The position numbers and the translations under genes are program-made. From assembly GCA_003640385.1 (NCBI GenBank), contig RCAB01000516.1, positions 1 to 42,730 on the forward strand: a stretch of 42,730 bases of DNA, given 5' to 3'. The notes below the pieces were generated by a model that saw only the letters and a list, made by a program, of their open reading frames with translations, was not told where the DNA came from and did no database searches. Positions 12,901 through 24,460 of this stretch are shown piece after piece. This stretch comes from Setaria digitata (Eukaryota > Nematoda > Chromadorea > Rhabditida > Setariidae). Every line of letters begins with the position of its first letter. Position 1 is the stretch's first letter.

Positions 12901-15900
12901 ATACAGAATAAATTCATATTTGTAGTTTTCCCTCTTTATAACGCTGCTTTGGTCGTCGTTTTTGAAATAGCAAAATTCAACAGATTCCGGGAACACTGAA
13001 TACTTTATCGTTCCAATTCAAATATAAAAAAAGTAAAAAAAATATGCCTTTTTTGCACATTTTTCCATGAAATCCACATATAGGTTCGTCACGAGGTGCA
13101 AATCCAGTAGGCCACTGAATATCACGCTTGAAGCGTAACAAGGGAAGATAACCGGAAAAATCGTGAACGAAATCAGCCGAAATAGACAGACCATAATTGA
13201 GCGGATAGTAATCAGGATCAGCAACATCCAGCACTGGTTCCACTTCTTGCAATGATAGTAAGGTATAATTTCCTTGTGCATCGCCATTGCTATTAATGTG
13301 CATATCAAATCCTTGTATACCTGCAGTTAATATTGCTTCGCCTTAGTTTCTATACTTCTAAATTCAGATAACTACAGATGTAAAAATGAGAGCACACTAC
13401 ACCAAAATAACTAACACAGTCGATACACTTACTTCGATATACACGTCCTAAGATATGACTGACGATTCGTCGTCCATCTGAAATCGGATCATAACCAACT
13501 GGAAGCTGTTCACTGGCGGTTTCATTCAGTACTACTGTTAACGCTGATGCGTATAATTTCACTGCATCGTATAAATAACATGCAAAACGATTTGCCTACA
13601 AAATATCGCAAATGAAAAAACCAATCTGTTCCTTCGGATATCTTGTATATCATTGAAATAAGATTAATATGCAAAATAAAAGTTAAGATTATGAAAAACT
13701 GAGCACAGATGATCTGTGCGGATTGCTAGAAAAGATGACTAAAATCAATGGGTGTCTTCAGTTCCATTCAAAGAGTAGATACCTTAATTGAAGTAGTCGT
13801 ATTACCCTGCTTTACACCAAATAATGATAAGTAATGATTAGCTTTACGCCAAAACGATATAAATTCTGGGGAATTCAACTGTACTGGCGTAGGAATAATT
13901 GCCAAAGCAAATTTCGAAAAATTTACGACCTTTCGATCTTGCGAATTCAAGTCATCCCATGATTGTCTTACCGAAAGGAGTGTATCTGAAAAATATATAC
14001 ACATAGGGAGGTAGAATTTAATGCCTATATCTTTTGCAAATTTTAAAAGTCTTGAAATAATTACATTTCGGAAGCTAATATTATTAAAATTTTCTAGATA
14101 CCTCTAAAGAAATGATTATTCATAGCATGGTAAGTGTTCAGCCAGTTATAATCCGGATCCAGATAAATCAGTGCATAATCGCCAGATTCCATTAAACCCT
14201 GAGCTCCCATTTTCAGAAGTATTCGGCGAAACAGCCGGACATTTCCAAACGTCAGATAAACTATAAGGACGCTAAATTATTACTGTTCGATTAGAGAATA
14301 ATTAAAGCATTACCGTATTTCGAAGGCATCCTAATATATTTTCGTAGTAATGATAATGATCCACTGATACTTTTATTTTCGAAGTAAAGAAAAAAATAAA
14401 TTACTTCTAGTAGACCTAAACGTGTCCGATATAATCTGTTCAATGTTGCTCCGCTCAATTTCCGAGAATGGATGAGGTACGGTGCTCACGTTGATGATTG
14501 TATAACGTGTATCACTCACTTCTAAGCCTTCATTTTGCTTTTCGATAGCACTCTGTAATAAACACTTAATCTTAGTTTGCTGGCAAAGTCTATAAATACT
14601 TTTTGCGGTAAAAATGTGAAGCTGTAGAGAACAAAACATTATTCCCTAAGACGATACAACCTGCTTTCTTTAAAGACAAGAAGGACAAGCTCTTAAAATT
14701 AATGATGTGGTTGAAAAAGCTTTAAAATACTTTAATTGAACGGAATAATTCCTCGTTTGCAACATTCTTCTCATAAATAATTGAAAACTTGCGCCAATTG
14801 AAATGTTTAAGTAATGCAATCAAGGCAGCTGTTATTTCTGTTTCTGTTGGTACAGTTCTAGCAAAAGTCGGATATCTAAAGGAGATAGAAATTAAGAGCC
14901 TCTAATCTCTAAATTTCATTTAATGAGTTTAAAAAAGAATTCAGTATAATCACATAATATCAATAAATAGTTTCAGCCAGATAATTATTCGTGTTATTTT
15001 TTTTTTCATTATAAAATTAATTTTCGAAACATACGGTAATAAAAACTATTCATTTCGCATAATAAAAAACACAAACTTAGATTTATCGGACATCATCTCA
15101 TCCTTGCATTTATAAGATAAAATGGGTAAATTCTGAGCAGCAGCCATTGTAGCTTCTGTTCGACAATTCATTTCTGGACCGATGAAAACCTTTGCACCTT
15201 GAGCCCAATGTTGCATAAAAAACCGAGTACCTAAAAGAAAAGACATGAAAAGTATTCATTTCGAATAACAAAATCATGTAAGGAAAATAAAGCGAAAAGA
15301 CCAATATCATTAATTCTAAAGTTTCAATGAAATGGAATAGAACTTTGTTGCTCATCACCGCAAGTATTGTTGAAAATATAAGTTAGCTTGTGATTTGGAA
15401 GTAATTCAGGATCGTCGTTCACATCGTCCACAGCCACCTGCAAAGCTCCGGATATCATGGAACCTGAAATTGTGAAAGTTTAATAGGACATATTTAAGAA
15501 ATTCGTAAAAAATTCAAAAAATATATTAAAACCTACACGAAATACAATCATTTAAGTTCCGGTACTTTCCTACAACAACCTACCTTCGAAATCTGTCCGA
15601 AAACATTTCGACAAATAGCCGTAATTCTTGTCTCCTTCAGTTGCTGTTTCAATATTACTAGCCTGAAAAAAAAAAAAAAAAAGAATCAGCTGCAATTTTC
15701 TATTATTATTTTACCACAACTTGGCACACATTGCTAATAGTAGCCTCAACGATGCTAACCATTAAAATACCACAACTTCCTCTAGTTCACTCAGTATAGA
15801 ATGCCTCTTTTGAGCATAGCAGAATATCGATATCTTTAACATCTCGACTCTTCACCGTAAACACGATCATATTCTTAATTTCCAGAGTCCCTTTAACTGT

Positions 15901-17441
15901 AAAATATTCCAATCTACCTTTAATATCTATTAGATATAGCATACCGCACTAGTTCACTTACTATTAAAGTTAATTCGTAGAATTTCTAGTTTTTGTTTTT
16001 TATTTTTTGAAAAGCAAGACGAGAAAAAAAAACTAAAAATGTGTTTTCGAAATGCTTTTTATGAATACAACTGGATTTTATCTAATTTAAGCAGTTACAA
16101 CTAAATCATGCGAAAAAAAACTGTGAACGTTTGGTAGCATCATATTTTATTTGATAAAGATGAAAATAAAAAGTTAGAAATAATTCATTAATTGGACCAA
16201 ATGTTTAATTAACTTTATAACTTCTTGACTCGAACCAATCTCGAGATAGCATCAAATGATAAGCAACATTCCTCATTTTTAAATCAGTTACTAAAAAAGA
16301 AATTTTTTTTTTTTTTTTTTTTCTAAATCATTCTCTTCCGATGTTTCTTGCGATGAAGCCCATTTACAAGTCGAATTAAAAATATCATAATGTAAAACTA
16401 CCGGATAAAAATGAAAACTGTGAACCTCAGATAACAATTTCAGCGAATCGAACAAATTCTTTGGAAACTGACTTATTGCTGCCAAATACGATATCAGTAT
16501 CGAATTATTCGCCATCTTTCCATCTGATGACTCTCTAAGGATGGATTCACTGCCATTCCGCTCCCAATCTACTATCTTTCTCGAAACTGCTCCATCACTT
16601 TCCACCTTCCTATCTATTGCTTTCCCAAAGATCAATTCAGCACTGTCCGGTTTTCGATCCAGTGCCATTCCATCAGGATACTGAAGTAGCACTTATTCTT
16701 TTTACAGGAAAGAATTTATTCGGTTAACTACTTCCTGTGCTAACAAAAACTAGGCCAAAGTACATACTAAACTGCTGTGAGATTATCCAAAGCACAAGCT
16801 AAATGAAAGTAGCATAAAAGAGTACACATTAAAAAAGATAAAAAAAAAAAAAAAAAGCAATTCAGTTTCAAAAGCAGATGTACAATAATTTTAATTTTGA
16901 GCCTAGTAATTATTTCGCTTTCTGATAGGAAATTATCATCTGGTAAACATAAGTTTCGAAAAAAGGTCCTTTTTTTTTTTTTTTTTTTTTTCTGAAAAAA
17001 GTACCATTTGCTACTCAATATTCCTCAAAATGCTATGCCATTTTCACATTCATTTTTTTTTTTTTTTTTTTTGTCTTTCAACCAAAATAATATTTCAGCC
17101 AAGTAAGCTAATACTTTTTCATTTTTAAACCCCAATATAATTACTCCACATGGGTAAAATAGCCTGATATTTTTCTTTCCAAAGAGGAAAAACTTGAAAT
17201 GTAATAATATGCTAAAACGTAAGCATATTTTAGATACCAGAAAAAAAAATAATTAAAAATCAGTATGTATGACAAACGAAAAAAAAAAAAAAAAAATTTC
17301 TACTACTAAAATAAGCCATCATTGAAATCAAGTAATTAACAGAACCTGTTTAGGTTGCTGCTGTTTGTTAGGTATAATTCCAGTGCTATTTACTTTGGTA
17401 CCAATGTAACAAACCAACCATAGTGTTCGTAACAGAAACAT
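6916..17441 (-). CDS. Receptor-type (transmembrane) guanylyl cyclase, GCY family, complete
   Basis: Makes cGMP from GTP at the plasma membrane in response to an extracellular signal. Exons, 5' to 3' on the minus strand: 17441-17346, 16680-16402, 15662-15584, 15463-15359, 15230-15077, 14875-14731, 14552-14405, 14260-14102, 13985-13783, 13595-13433, 13320-13048, 12817-12739, 12524-12407, 12113-11915, 11607-11471, 11373-11221, 11063-10892, 10627-10440, 10270-10146, 9900-9708, 9444-9168, 8833-8742, 8574-8424, 8132-7949, 7363-7262, 7156-6916. Phases agree throughout and give about 1,404 aa. Seen: signal peptide (starts [14 protein letters not shown]); ANF-receptor-like ectodomain to residue ~601, ending in a CGFHGKMC cysteine pair; membrane segment ~603-626; kinase-homology domain ~640-945 with HGNLKS replacing HRD and no clear VAxK lysine, so probably a pseudokinase; hinge coiled coil ~951-990; cyclase domain ~992-1215 with metal-binding Asp in YFSDIV (~1018) and TIGDAY (~1062), guanine-specifying Glu1058 and Cys1131, and Asn/Arg of NTASRM. 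All homodimer catalytic residues are present. The subfamily member is not identified. Exon 2's 3' end, exon 16's donor (11221 or 11215) and the tail exons are uncertain. Confidence 0.95.
7431..7654 (-). other. Candidate alternative tail exon(s) of the guanylyl cyclase
   Basis: The intron between the exons ending at 7949 and starting at 7363 contains a coding-like stretch on the minus strand. An acceptor (tttttatag) precedes 7654, and the frame that fits the upstream phase is open for about 46 codons to a possible donor at 7516 (TTA before GTATCA). It encodes a Ser/Asp-rich segment starting [14 protein letters not shown]. Its end phase (0) does not fit the next exon (needs 2). An 8-nt microexon at 7438-7431, flanked by AG and GTAGGA, would correct the phase exactly. 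Skipping both also keeps the frame. Seen: open frame and splice-like sites. Inferred: cassette exon use. I am unsure it is expressed. Confidence 0.4.
15841..15896 (-). other. Candidate extra ectodomain exon of the guanylyl cyclase
   Basis: In the 739-bp intron after exon 2, a good acceptor (attttacag) precedes 15896 and a coding-like frame follows ([18 protein letters not shown]). Donors GTGAAG (after 15856) or GTTAAA (after 15841) would leave phase 0, as the next exon needs. The entry phase (1) would require a different donor in exon 2, for example GTAAAT further downstream or GTCAGT upstream. The main model skips it. Confidence 0.25.
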
Positions 17442-17470
17442 AGTTATTCAGCAGAATATTACATCTATAA
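17442..17470 (-). promoter_or_regulatory. Possible SL trans-splice acceptor of the guanylyl cyclase gene
   Basis: On the minus strand a TTAATTTTATAG acceptor ends at 17465, leaving a 23-nt leader before the ATG at 17441. Nematode genes often receive a spliced leader at such a site. This is inferred from position only. Confidence 0.35.
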
Positions 17471-17789
17471 AATTAATTAATAAGCATTATACTTTCAGCT
17501 AATGAATTTTAGTCATACTGGTTTACTGAATAATTCATATTCAATAAATTTTTACTATTATTACAGCTTATACTCTCCTATATTTAACTTCCTCTCTCTC
17601 TCTCTCTTTCTTTCTATTTTTCCCTCTATTCATATTTGTTCACATTTAATTATTTCAATAATTATCATCGACTATTTCCATTTACTAGTAGATTATATTT
17701 CCCTAATACCCACTTTACTCATATTACTCATAGCACTGGAAAAAGGAATGGATTATTTTTGTCTTAGTTTCACCAGTAGCAAAAACTTG

Positions 17790-17824
17790 AAAGAGAGAGA
17801 GAGAGAGAGAGAGGGAGGGAGAGA
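17790..17824. repeat. (GA)n microsatellite
   Basis: Nearly pure GA run ending in GGGAGGGAGAG. Confidence 0.9.
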
Positions 17825-18309
17825 AGAAAAAAAGAAGAATTTCTTCGAATATCTAAACTATTTGCTGTGTCGCTAAGTGTAGAAAATTGAAGGAAATCTA
17901 CTAAAAATAGCTTTAATTCGTCCCTGGATGAATTCTTTTGCATAAAAGCTCTACAAAAGGCCGTGATAAATTCCATATGCTGGATTTCTTTGATGGGTAT
18001 CAGACGGGTTGGATTTGTCGACATTTAGTATCTTTCAGATTAGATTGAATTTAGCTTGTTAATAACATAGAGAAATTTCATTTCACTTCTACTGTCTCTT
18101 ATTTGATACCTTATCGGTGATGTCTTATTAATTAGCGCATCTTATGTTTCTGTATTAATTTACCGATAAATGGTGTTATTTCACGTATTTATGTGAATCA
18201 GTTGATATACGTAATTGTGCATCTTGCAACTTTTTAAATTATTTTCTTGTGGATGTGAATCTGACAGGTGAAATTGGAAGGAACTATCAATTAACAGTAT
18301 CTTAGTAGC

Positions 18310-18510
18310 AACTGTTGTTGCTGTTCCTGTCATTTTTGTTCTTGCTGCTATTAGTGTTTTGTTTTTAGTGTTATTGTTCGTCTTATTATCATTAGTATCG
18401 CTGTTACTATTGTTATTATTAATTTTGTCAATAATGATGTTGCTGCTACAAGTATTATGAAATTGTTTGTTATTATATTTTTGTGTTATTATTGTTGTTA
18501 CTTATGTTGC
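18310..18510. repeat. TTG/TTA-rich trinucleotide tract
   Basis: Imperfect runs of GTT, ATT and GCT triplets (TTGTTATTATTAATTTTG type). A similar tract lies at 26210-26390. Confidence 0.6.
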
Positions 18511-19578
18511 TGCCATCATTTCAGATATTCAGGATGAAAAATTTTGATAGAGTATAATCTTCCTAGTTTTGATAGCTAATTTTACTATTAGGAAGGAATA
18601 TCTCAGTAATGATTACAATTTTTCCCTTTATTTTCCGGATGTCACATATATGAAATTCACCAAACTAATTTGTTTCCCAATTGTGCGAAACTCAAAAGGG
18701 GTGGCTATTTGGCAAGAATCAGATCGAATTAAATTCCCAAAAGGGAAGAGTGAACGACGTTTCGCCCTACACAAGGTTAATTTATTATTAGTATTAGTTG
18801 AAGTTGCAGGATATATGCAAATAAAGAGAAGCTGTTTACTGAATGATGACGTTTCATAGTTTTTCATCTGAATCAGATAATACGGTAATATTTCGTGGTT
18901 ACGGCTGGGAGTAATATAAATTTGAATGAAATAAAATTACCTTCCATAGATTGTAAGCAGATTTTATGCTTACCAGTTTGTATTGGATGGCGAGCAAAAT
19001 AACGAGAATGGAGAAGTAATCAAAGTAGGATTATATCAGCAAGCTTGAAATAAAAGATATCCTAACGCATACAGATAATAATTTACTTGTTCTTTAGTCA
19101 CATTATGTTAGGCAAATGGGAAATTTTAACCGTTGGAAGTATATAGATTTATGGGTGCTTTTTTGCCTTACTAACCAATAATCATTAAATTTAAATACTT
19201 TTCATTAATGTGAAATAGTTGATATCTGAAGTTGACTTTCCATTATTTTCACTATCTTATAACATAACCGGAATTCATAATTAATAGAGTTTAAAAATTC
19301 CCACTTTTTCCTTTTCAGTCTCCTGCAGTCTACGCTTTCATTTTTACATTGTACTTGTTGTACGTTCGACTCCAAATTGATAAAGATAAGAATTACAAAC
19401 CGAGTGAGTCTATTATTATTGAATTTAAATGGAATTAGAGCTTGGTAAATGTGCAATTGTATTCAGTTCCTTACAGATTTCGCTTGATGCCTACAATAAG
19501 TCAGCAATAGGAAGACGCGTATTGCTATTTGCCCAGTTCTTACGACTTTTTTTTTATTAAATTTAGAGTACAGCTAAC

Positions 19579-19593
19579 TTATTATTTTGTAGT
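19579..19593 (+). promoter_or_regulatory. Possible SL trans-splice acceptor of the glyoxalase gene
   Basis: TTATTTTGTAG ends one base before the ATG at 19594. With no upstream coding exon in phase, this fits a trans-splice acceptor leaving a one-base native leader. Confidence 0.45.
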
Positions 19594-20881
19594 ATGGGCT
19601 CGAATCAGCGTGAATCAGGAGGAATCAGTGGACCGATCCCAGCTGACGAGGTATTATATTTATTGACATTTTTATTAATAAATATAATGAAAAAGTAAAA
19701 GGTTCATAGAATTGGATAGAATATTTATTTGTTTGTGAAAAGGGTAAAAACAGAATCATTTTTGCATGTAGCACTTCTCAATATCTTTGAATTTTCTGTT
19801 ATTTCTTACATATTTGTACCATTTTTTTCAATCATAAGATTTCGATATATTCAAAAATGACAAAAATTGAAGGGAAATATTCCAGATCAAGATTTTGGTG
19901 AAAGAACCGCCGCCAGAAACGAAGGATTTTTATCTTCAGCAAACGATGTTGCGTATCAAAGATCCGCGGAAAACATTGCCCTTCTATTGTAATATTCTAG
20001 GAATGAGGTTTATAAATTTCTTTTCCTTTTTCTTTTCATAGATTTCTTTTTATGCCATTTTTAAGGATTTCTCAGAAAAAGGTATTTCAGATTGCTAAAA
20101 CAGATGGACTTTCCAGAAGGGAAATTTTCTTTATATTTTTTGGGATATAAACCATCATCAGAAATACCTAGTGATCCTACAGAACAGAAGCGTTATGCAT
20201 TATCAACACCGGCAACCATCGAATTAACTCAGTAAACTTCATCTCATTTGTCATCTGATTTCATTTAGCAATAAATCCTTTGATCTATTATATATTTTTA
20301 AGCTTTATTTATTATCGTGTATTCACTATTTCAGACGTGAAAATGATTTGCAAATGAATTTACTGATTGGGTAGTTTGTTAAATTCAGGTCGAATAATTA
20401 TCTATTTTATTTTAGTAATTGGGGTACTGAGGAAGATCCGAACTTCAGTTATCATAATGGGAATAAGGAGCCACGCGGTTTCGGTTCGGTTATATATTTA
20501 TATATATATATATTTTTTTTTAATAACGACTACGAAAGTGCGAATATCGTTTTTTTTTTTTTTTTTTTTTTTTTTTTGTAGCGAAAAGTAATGCTATGTA
20601 AAAGTTGTGTCACTTTCATTTTAAGATTTTTGTGGGATTCATATACCATGAAAAATCTGAAAGCTAAATAAAGCAAAAGTCAGCATGGTATATATATTTT
20701 TTTTTTCTTTTAAGGTCATATTGGTATAGCAGTAAAAGATGTATATGCGGCGTGTAAAAGGTTCGAAGAACTGGGTGTTCAGTTTGTAAAGAAACCTGAT
20801 GATGGACGTATGAAAGGTTTAGCATTTGTCCAAGATCCGGATGGTTACTGGATTGAAATTTTTAACCCCCTTACTGTATAA
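19594..20881 (+). CDS. GLO1: Glyoxalase I (lactoylglutathione lyase), complete
   Basis: Converts the hemithioacetal of methylglyoxal and glutathione to S-D-lactoylglutathione in the cytosol, the first step of methylglyoxal detoxification. Exons: 19594-19650, 19886-20007, 20091-20231, 20416-20483, 20715-20881. Phases agree and give 184 aa, the same length as human GLO1. Family landmarks appear in order: [60 protein letters not shown]. The four metal ligands expected from the human enzyme are present: Gln38, Glu104, His131 and Glu177. The donor of exon 4 (GTTCGG) is weak, but its phase and the GFGHIG junction match the family. Intron 4 carries a 28-nt T run. The gene is divergent from the guanylyl cyclase. 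It lacks any signal peptide or membrane segment. Confidence 0.96.
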
Positions 20882-23800
20882 CTGTTTTTTTCTTTTTGGG
20901 ACACTTTACCTATTGTTTATTACTGTATTACAACTTCAAATTTTCTGGTCCTAAACTACTCAAAATTTTGAATAATGAGTCTGAATTATAGCATGTTATA
21001 TTTCCTCTCATATTAATTATTGGTATTTTGTAAAGGTTGCGAAGGTGTGAAACTATGCAAAATCAAGTATGTTCTAAATTGTGATAAAAAGTCTTCCTCT
21101 TCTTGTCTACAGAGAGGAAATGCTTGGAAGTCGAAAAGAGTATATTTCAGAGAGGAAAAGCGGAGGGGTTATACTATTCAGATAGATAGACCAGTCGCAA
21201 TACCACTCTTACAACTGATTCTTAATACAAACTTGCTGTTGATATTATGGCGCTGTTTAATCGAAAGTTTTATTTGTTGCTGAAACTATTTATAGGAGTG
21301 TTCATTTGTATTGGGAAAGATTTATTTTTCCTTTAGATTTTTTCAAGATAATCAATTATAGTCTGAAAAAATTAACCCCTTAACATGGCTATTAATATTT
21401 GTAAGGTTGATGCAGTTTTTTTGCGAAGTATTTCTGGTATTAATATTTCAAAATGATATATGATATATATGATACTTTATGTCGAAAATATTCTCTGTTT
21501 CCATGAAGCATTCATTTATTCATAGTTTATTTGCACGCTGTTTCTAAATTGAAAATTCTTTAACATCAATTAATCACTCATTTATTTGAATATTTCGGCT
21601 TGCAACATCAGGAAAGAAAGAATTTATCAGAAATCAATAGTGGTATTGTTAGGGAAAATGGCAAATTCATATAATAAAGAGAAAAAAAGATTTTAGGGAG
21701 ATTGGTATTATTTGTCAGTTTATCGCAATGAGAAGTAAATGGTCAATGGCTGAAACATTACAGTAGTTGTGATAAATCATGCTACTAATTTAGAAAGTCT
21801 ACCAACTTCTCAGTAGTTTTTAACCTCTCTGGCTCGATATTTTTTCGAAGCATTTATTGATGGACCAGTCTTTGTTGCTGACTAAGCTAGTATGTGCTTA
21901 TGCCACAGTATAGAACAAGTAAAGTATTACTTTAGAATGTTTTATTTGCTTGGCAAATAAGACAACCAAGAATTATGGGTCACTGGAGATGCTGAAGTTG
22001 CTTGGTCGCTTTCATTTTCGAATCCTTAAGAAATAAATCCTTCATTCGAATAGTTTTTATGGTCCAGCAGGCCTCATCAAATTATACGGATATTCGCCTT
22101 TTGTTTTTGGACTATACAAAAGATTCGATCGATGTGGTATTGGATCGTGTGGTCCAGGTGTTGGTACATGTCCAGCACAATATACCTGAAATTATCTTCT
22201 ACTGTTTTAATTTGGAATTTTTCGTTTGTATGTTTTTGGATTACTTCCTCAACCTTCTTTCTCCAAACCTCTGCTTTCACTCTATTCTTTCTTAGTGAAT
22301 TTCATTTTATTTTATTTTACTTGTTTCAAATGCGACTATTTTATCATTTTAATAAAAGAAACTGATTGAGTTGGAAAAAAAATCTTATTTCTTGCCGAAA
22401 ATTCAAAAACTTTCACAAACAAATAAAAGAAGACGGAAAAACAAAAATCAGAATTCATTTTTCAACAGAAAAAAATAAAGAGTAAAAAGAGGAAACTTTT
22501 ACTTCAAGGTCTTGAGTATCATTTCGGTTATTATGATAAGTTTTGAGTGATAAACGTGACCCGCATATCCAACACTTGAAACATCCCTTAAAAGTAGAAT
22601 TTATTTTTATTTTTTTTATTTCAGTGTTATAGTTAAATGAGATCATATTATTTATAAGTAATCTCGTCTGATTTCCACTTTCTTTTCATCTTTTTTTTTT
22701 TGAAGAGGCTTTTTTTTGAAACAAATTAAATTCACTCTCGACAAAATGTACGAAAAATTTGATATGATTATTTTTTCGTGTTTTTAGTACCGTAAGAAGG
22801 AAAATTGCGGAAAATCGAAGAAGAAATGAAATGATAGCATCTGTCAAATTCATCTTTTCGATTTTGCATCAAAAAATTCTAATATAAATTTTCGAAAACT
22901 AAACTGAAGAAGAAAGAGAGAGAAAAAAAAATTATGATAAGTCTTAGTTTCGAAAAATAAAAGTATATCGTCGACTAGAACTTGGGAAAAAAGAAATCAT
23001 TAATTAAGATAATACTTGGCCATGCGGCAACTACTTATATCCTTTGGATTTTTTTTCTTTTTGTTAAAGATTAATTAACAAATTAGAAAAAAATTGTAAA
23101 AATTGCAAAAATGAGAAGAGAGGAACAGAATTTAAATTATACCTTGAGAATCTATTCATAAATAAGAAAAATTTCAGGAATAAATGAAGGAAACATTTTA
23201 AACGAGTTAAAGAAATGAATTTTTCTAAGTGACTAGCACTATTTATAAATAATTTTTGAATTAATTTATCTAATTCTGATTTAATTTATTCGACAATTTA
23301 ATTAGGAGATTAATTAAAATCCCCTCTGTAACCTTTTTTTTTTTTTTTTTTAATAATTTTATGATTGAAAAAAGAGCTTTGTGAAGAGAAAAAAAAAGCA
23401 AATTTATCGAAAAAAAAGAAAGAAAGAAAATTAAAGTAATTTAATGGAAAATATTTAAAAAAAAAAAAAAAAAAAAACGGACGAAACAAAATGATAATTA
23501 CTTACTTTATGAAAAAGGACGCCATCTTTTAGTGGGCCAATTTTGTCATTAAAATAAGTTGGCCGTTTACATCGAAAACAAGGCTCTTTCATTATTTTCA
23601 ATATAATCTATAACAAATAAATCTTCATCTCTTAACATGAAATATCTTGATTTATTCCGTTGAAAAAAAAAAAAGGCTATGTTACTTATTATACGTATCA
23701 CGTATCACGTATCACGTAGACTCATAACGTATCATTTTGTTTGGCTTCAGTGTTAACAGCTGTTTAAGTAATTAATTTCATAATGTGTTTGCACAGCTCG

Positions 23801-24297
23801 GAATAACTGAAACGTTCGATTTCGGTTGATTCAACAGCATTCTCTATCTTTTTTTTTATTAAACATTTTTTTTTTTTTTTTTGCAATTTCATTATAACTC
23901 CTCTAGAATAGATTTTGACATATTAAATTACTGTACAATAATTTTTTATAACGTGTCGAATTAAATATTATTCGAAATTTCGAGTGAAATTTAATTAATT
24001 AACTGCTTAATTAATTGGAGCAAAGATATTATCAGTATTTGTATCACCTTTTTAGTTTATTGATTAGTTTTGAATAACTTTTTCATTCACCTTAACAAAT
24101 CCTTCTAAAATTTCTCCTCACATGATTCGGATTATATGACTTACATGTAATAAAATGTACTTTGCAACATAAATCATTAGTAACTAATTAATAAATGTTA
24201 AGCTATTTAGTAGCTAATAAACGAACTAATAAGTCATTATTTTAGGGACAGAAGAGTAATTAGTTTCTTTGGTAGTTTGCTAGCTTGTTATTTAGGG
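20882..24297. other. Gene-poor region downstream of glyoxalase I
   Basis: No supported gene. It contains long A/T runs (for example 23334-23351, 23458-23477) and a TATCACG triplet repeat at 23694-23718. A stretch at about 22050-22290 is more complex and open on both strands but has no recognised domain or clear splice sites. Confidence 0.5.
23694..23718. repeat. CGTATCA heptamer tandem repeat
   Basis: Three perfect copies of CGTATCA followed by CGTA; a further ACGTATC lies 12 bases on. Confidence 0.9.
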
Positions 24298-24460
24298 GAA
24301 TGGATTATTGAACCGGTAGAGAATGGATAATTGGACAGGAGGAGAATGGATGACTGGATCGGGGCGAATGGATGATTGGACTGGAGGAGAATGGATGACT
24401 GGATCGGGGCGAATGGATGATTGGACTGGAGGAGAATGGATGACTGGATCGGGGCGAATG
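24298..24460. repeat. 45-bp minisatellite built of two ~22-bp half units
   Basis: Copies begin at 24344, 24389 and 24434 with a diverged leading part from 24298. Each 45-bp unit joins GAATGGATGACTGGATCGGG- and GAATGGATGATTGGACTGGA-type halves. Because 45 is a multiple of three, the minus strand stays open in two frames; this is repeat-driven. Confidence 0.92.

Larger units (their letters stand above)
17471..19578. other. Divergent intergenic region between guanylyl cyclase and glyoxalase I
   Basis: About 2.1 kb that should hold both promoters. It contains CT/GA simple repeats at 17591-17608 and 17790-17824, a GTT/ATT-rich trinucleotide stretch at about 18310-18510, and a patch at 18628-18859 open on both strands. 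No TATA box or other element can be assigned confidently. Confidence 0.55.

Noticed and set aside
17770..18024. Minus-strand open frame upstream of the cyclase (KEIQHMEFITAF...)
   Set aside because: Runs into the GA/CT repeat, no splice sites joining it to the cyclase, no similarity recognised.
20336..20372. Possible extra glyoxalase exon after TTTCAG
   Set aside because: Not in the family alignment; exon 3 joins exon 4 directly through the conserved LTHNWG motif.
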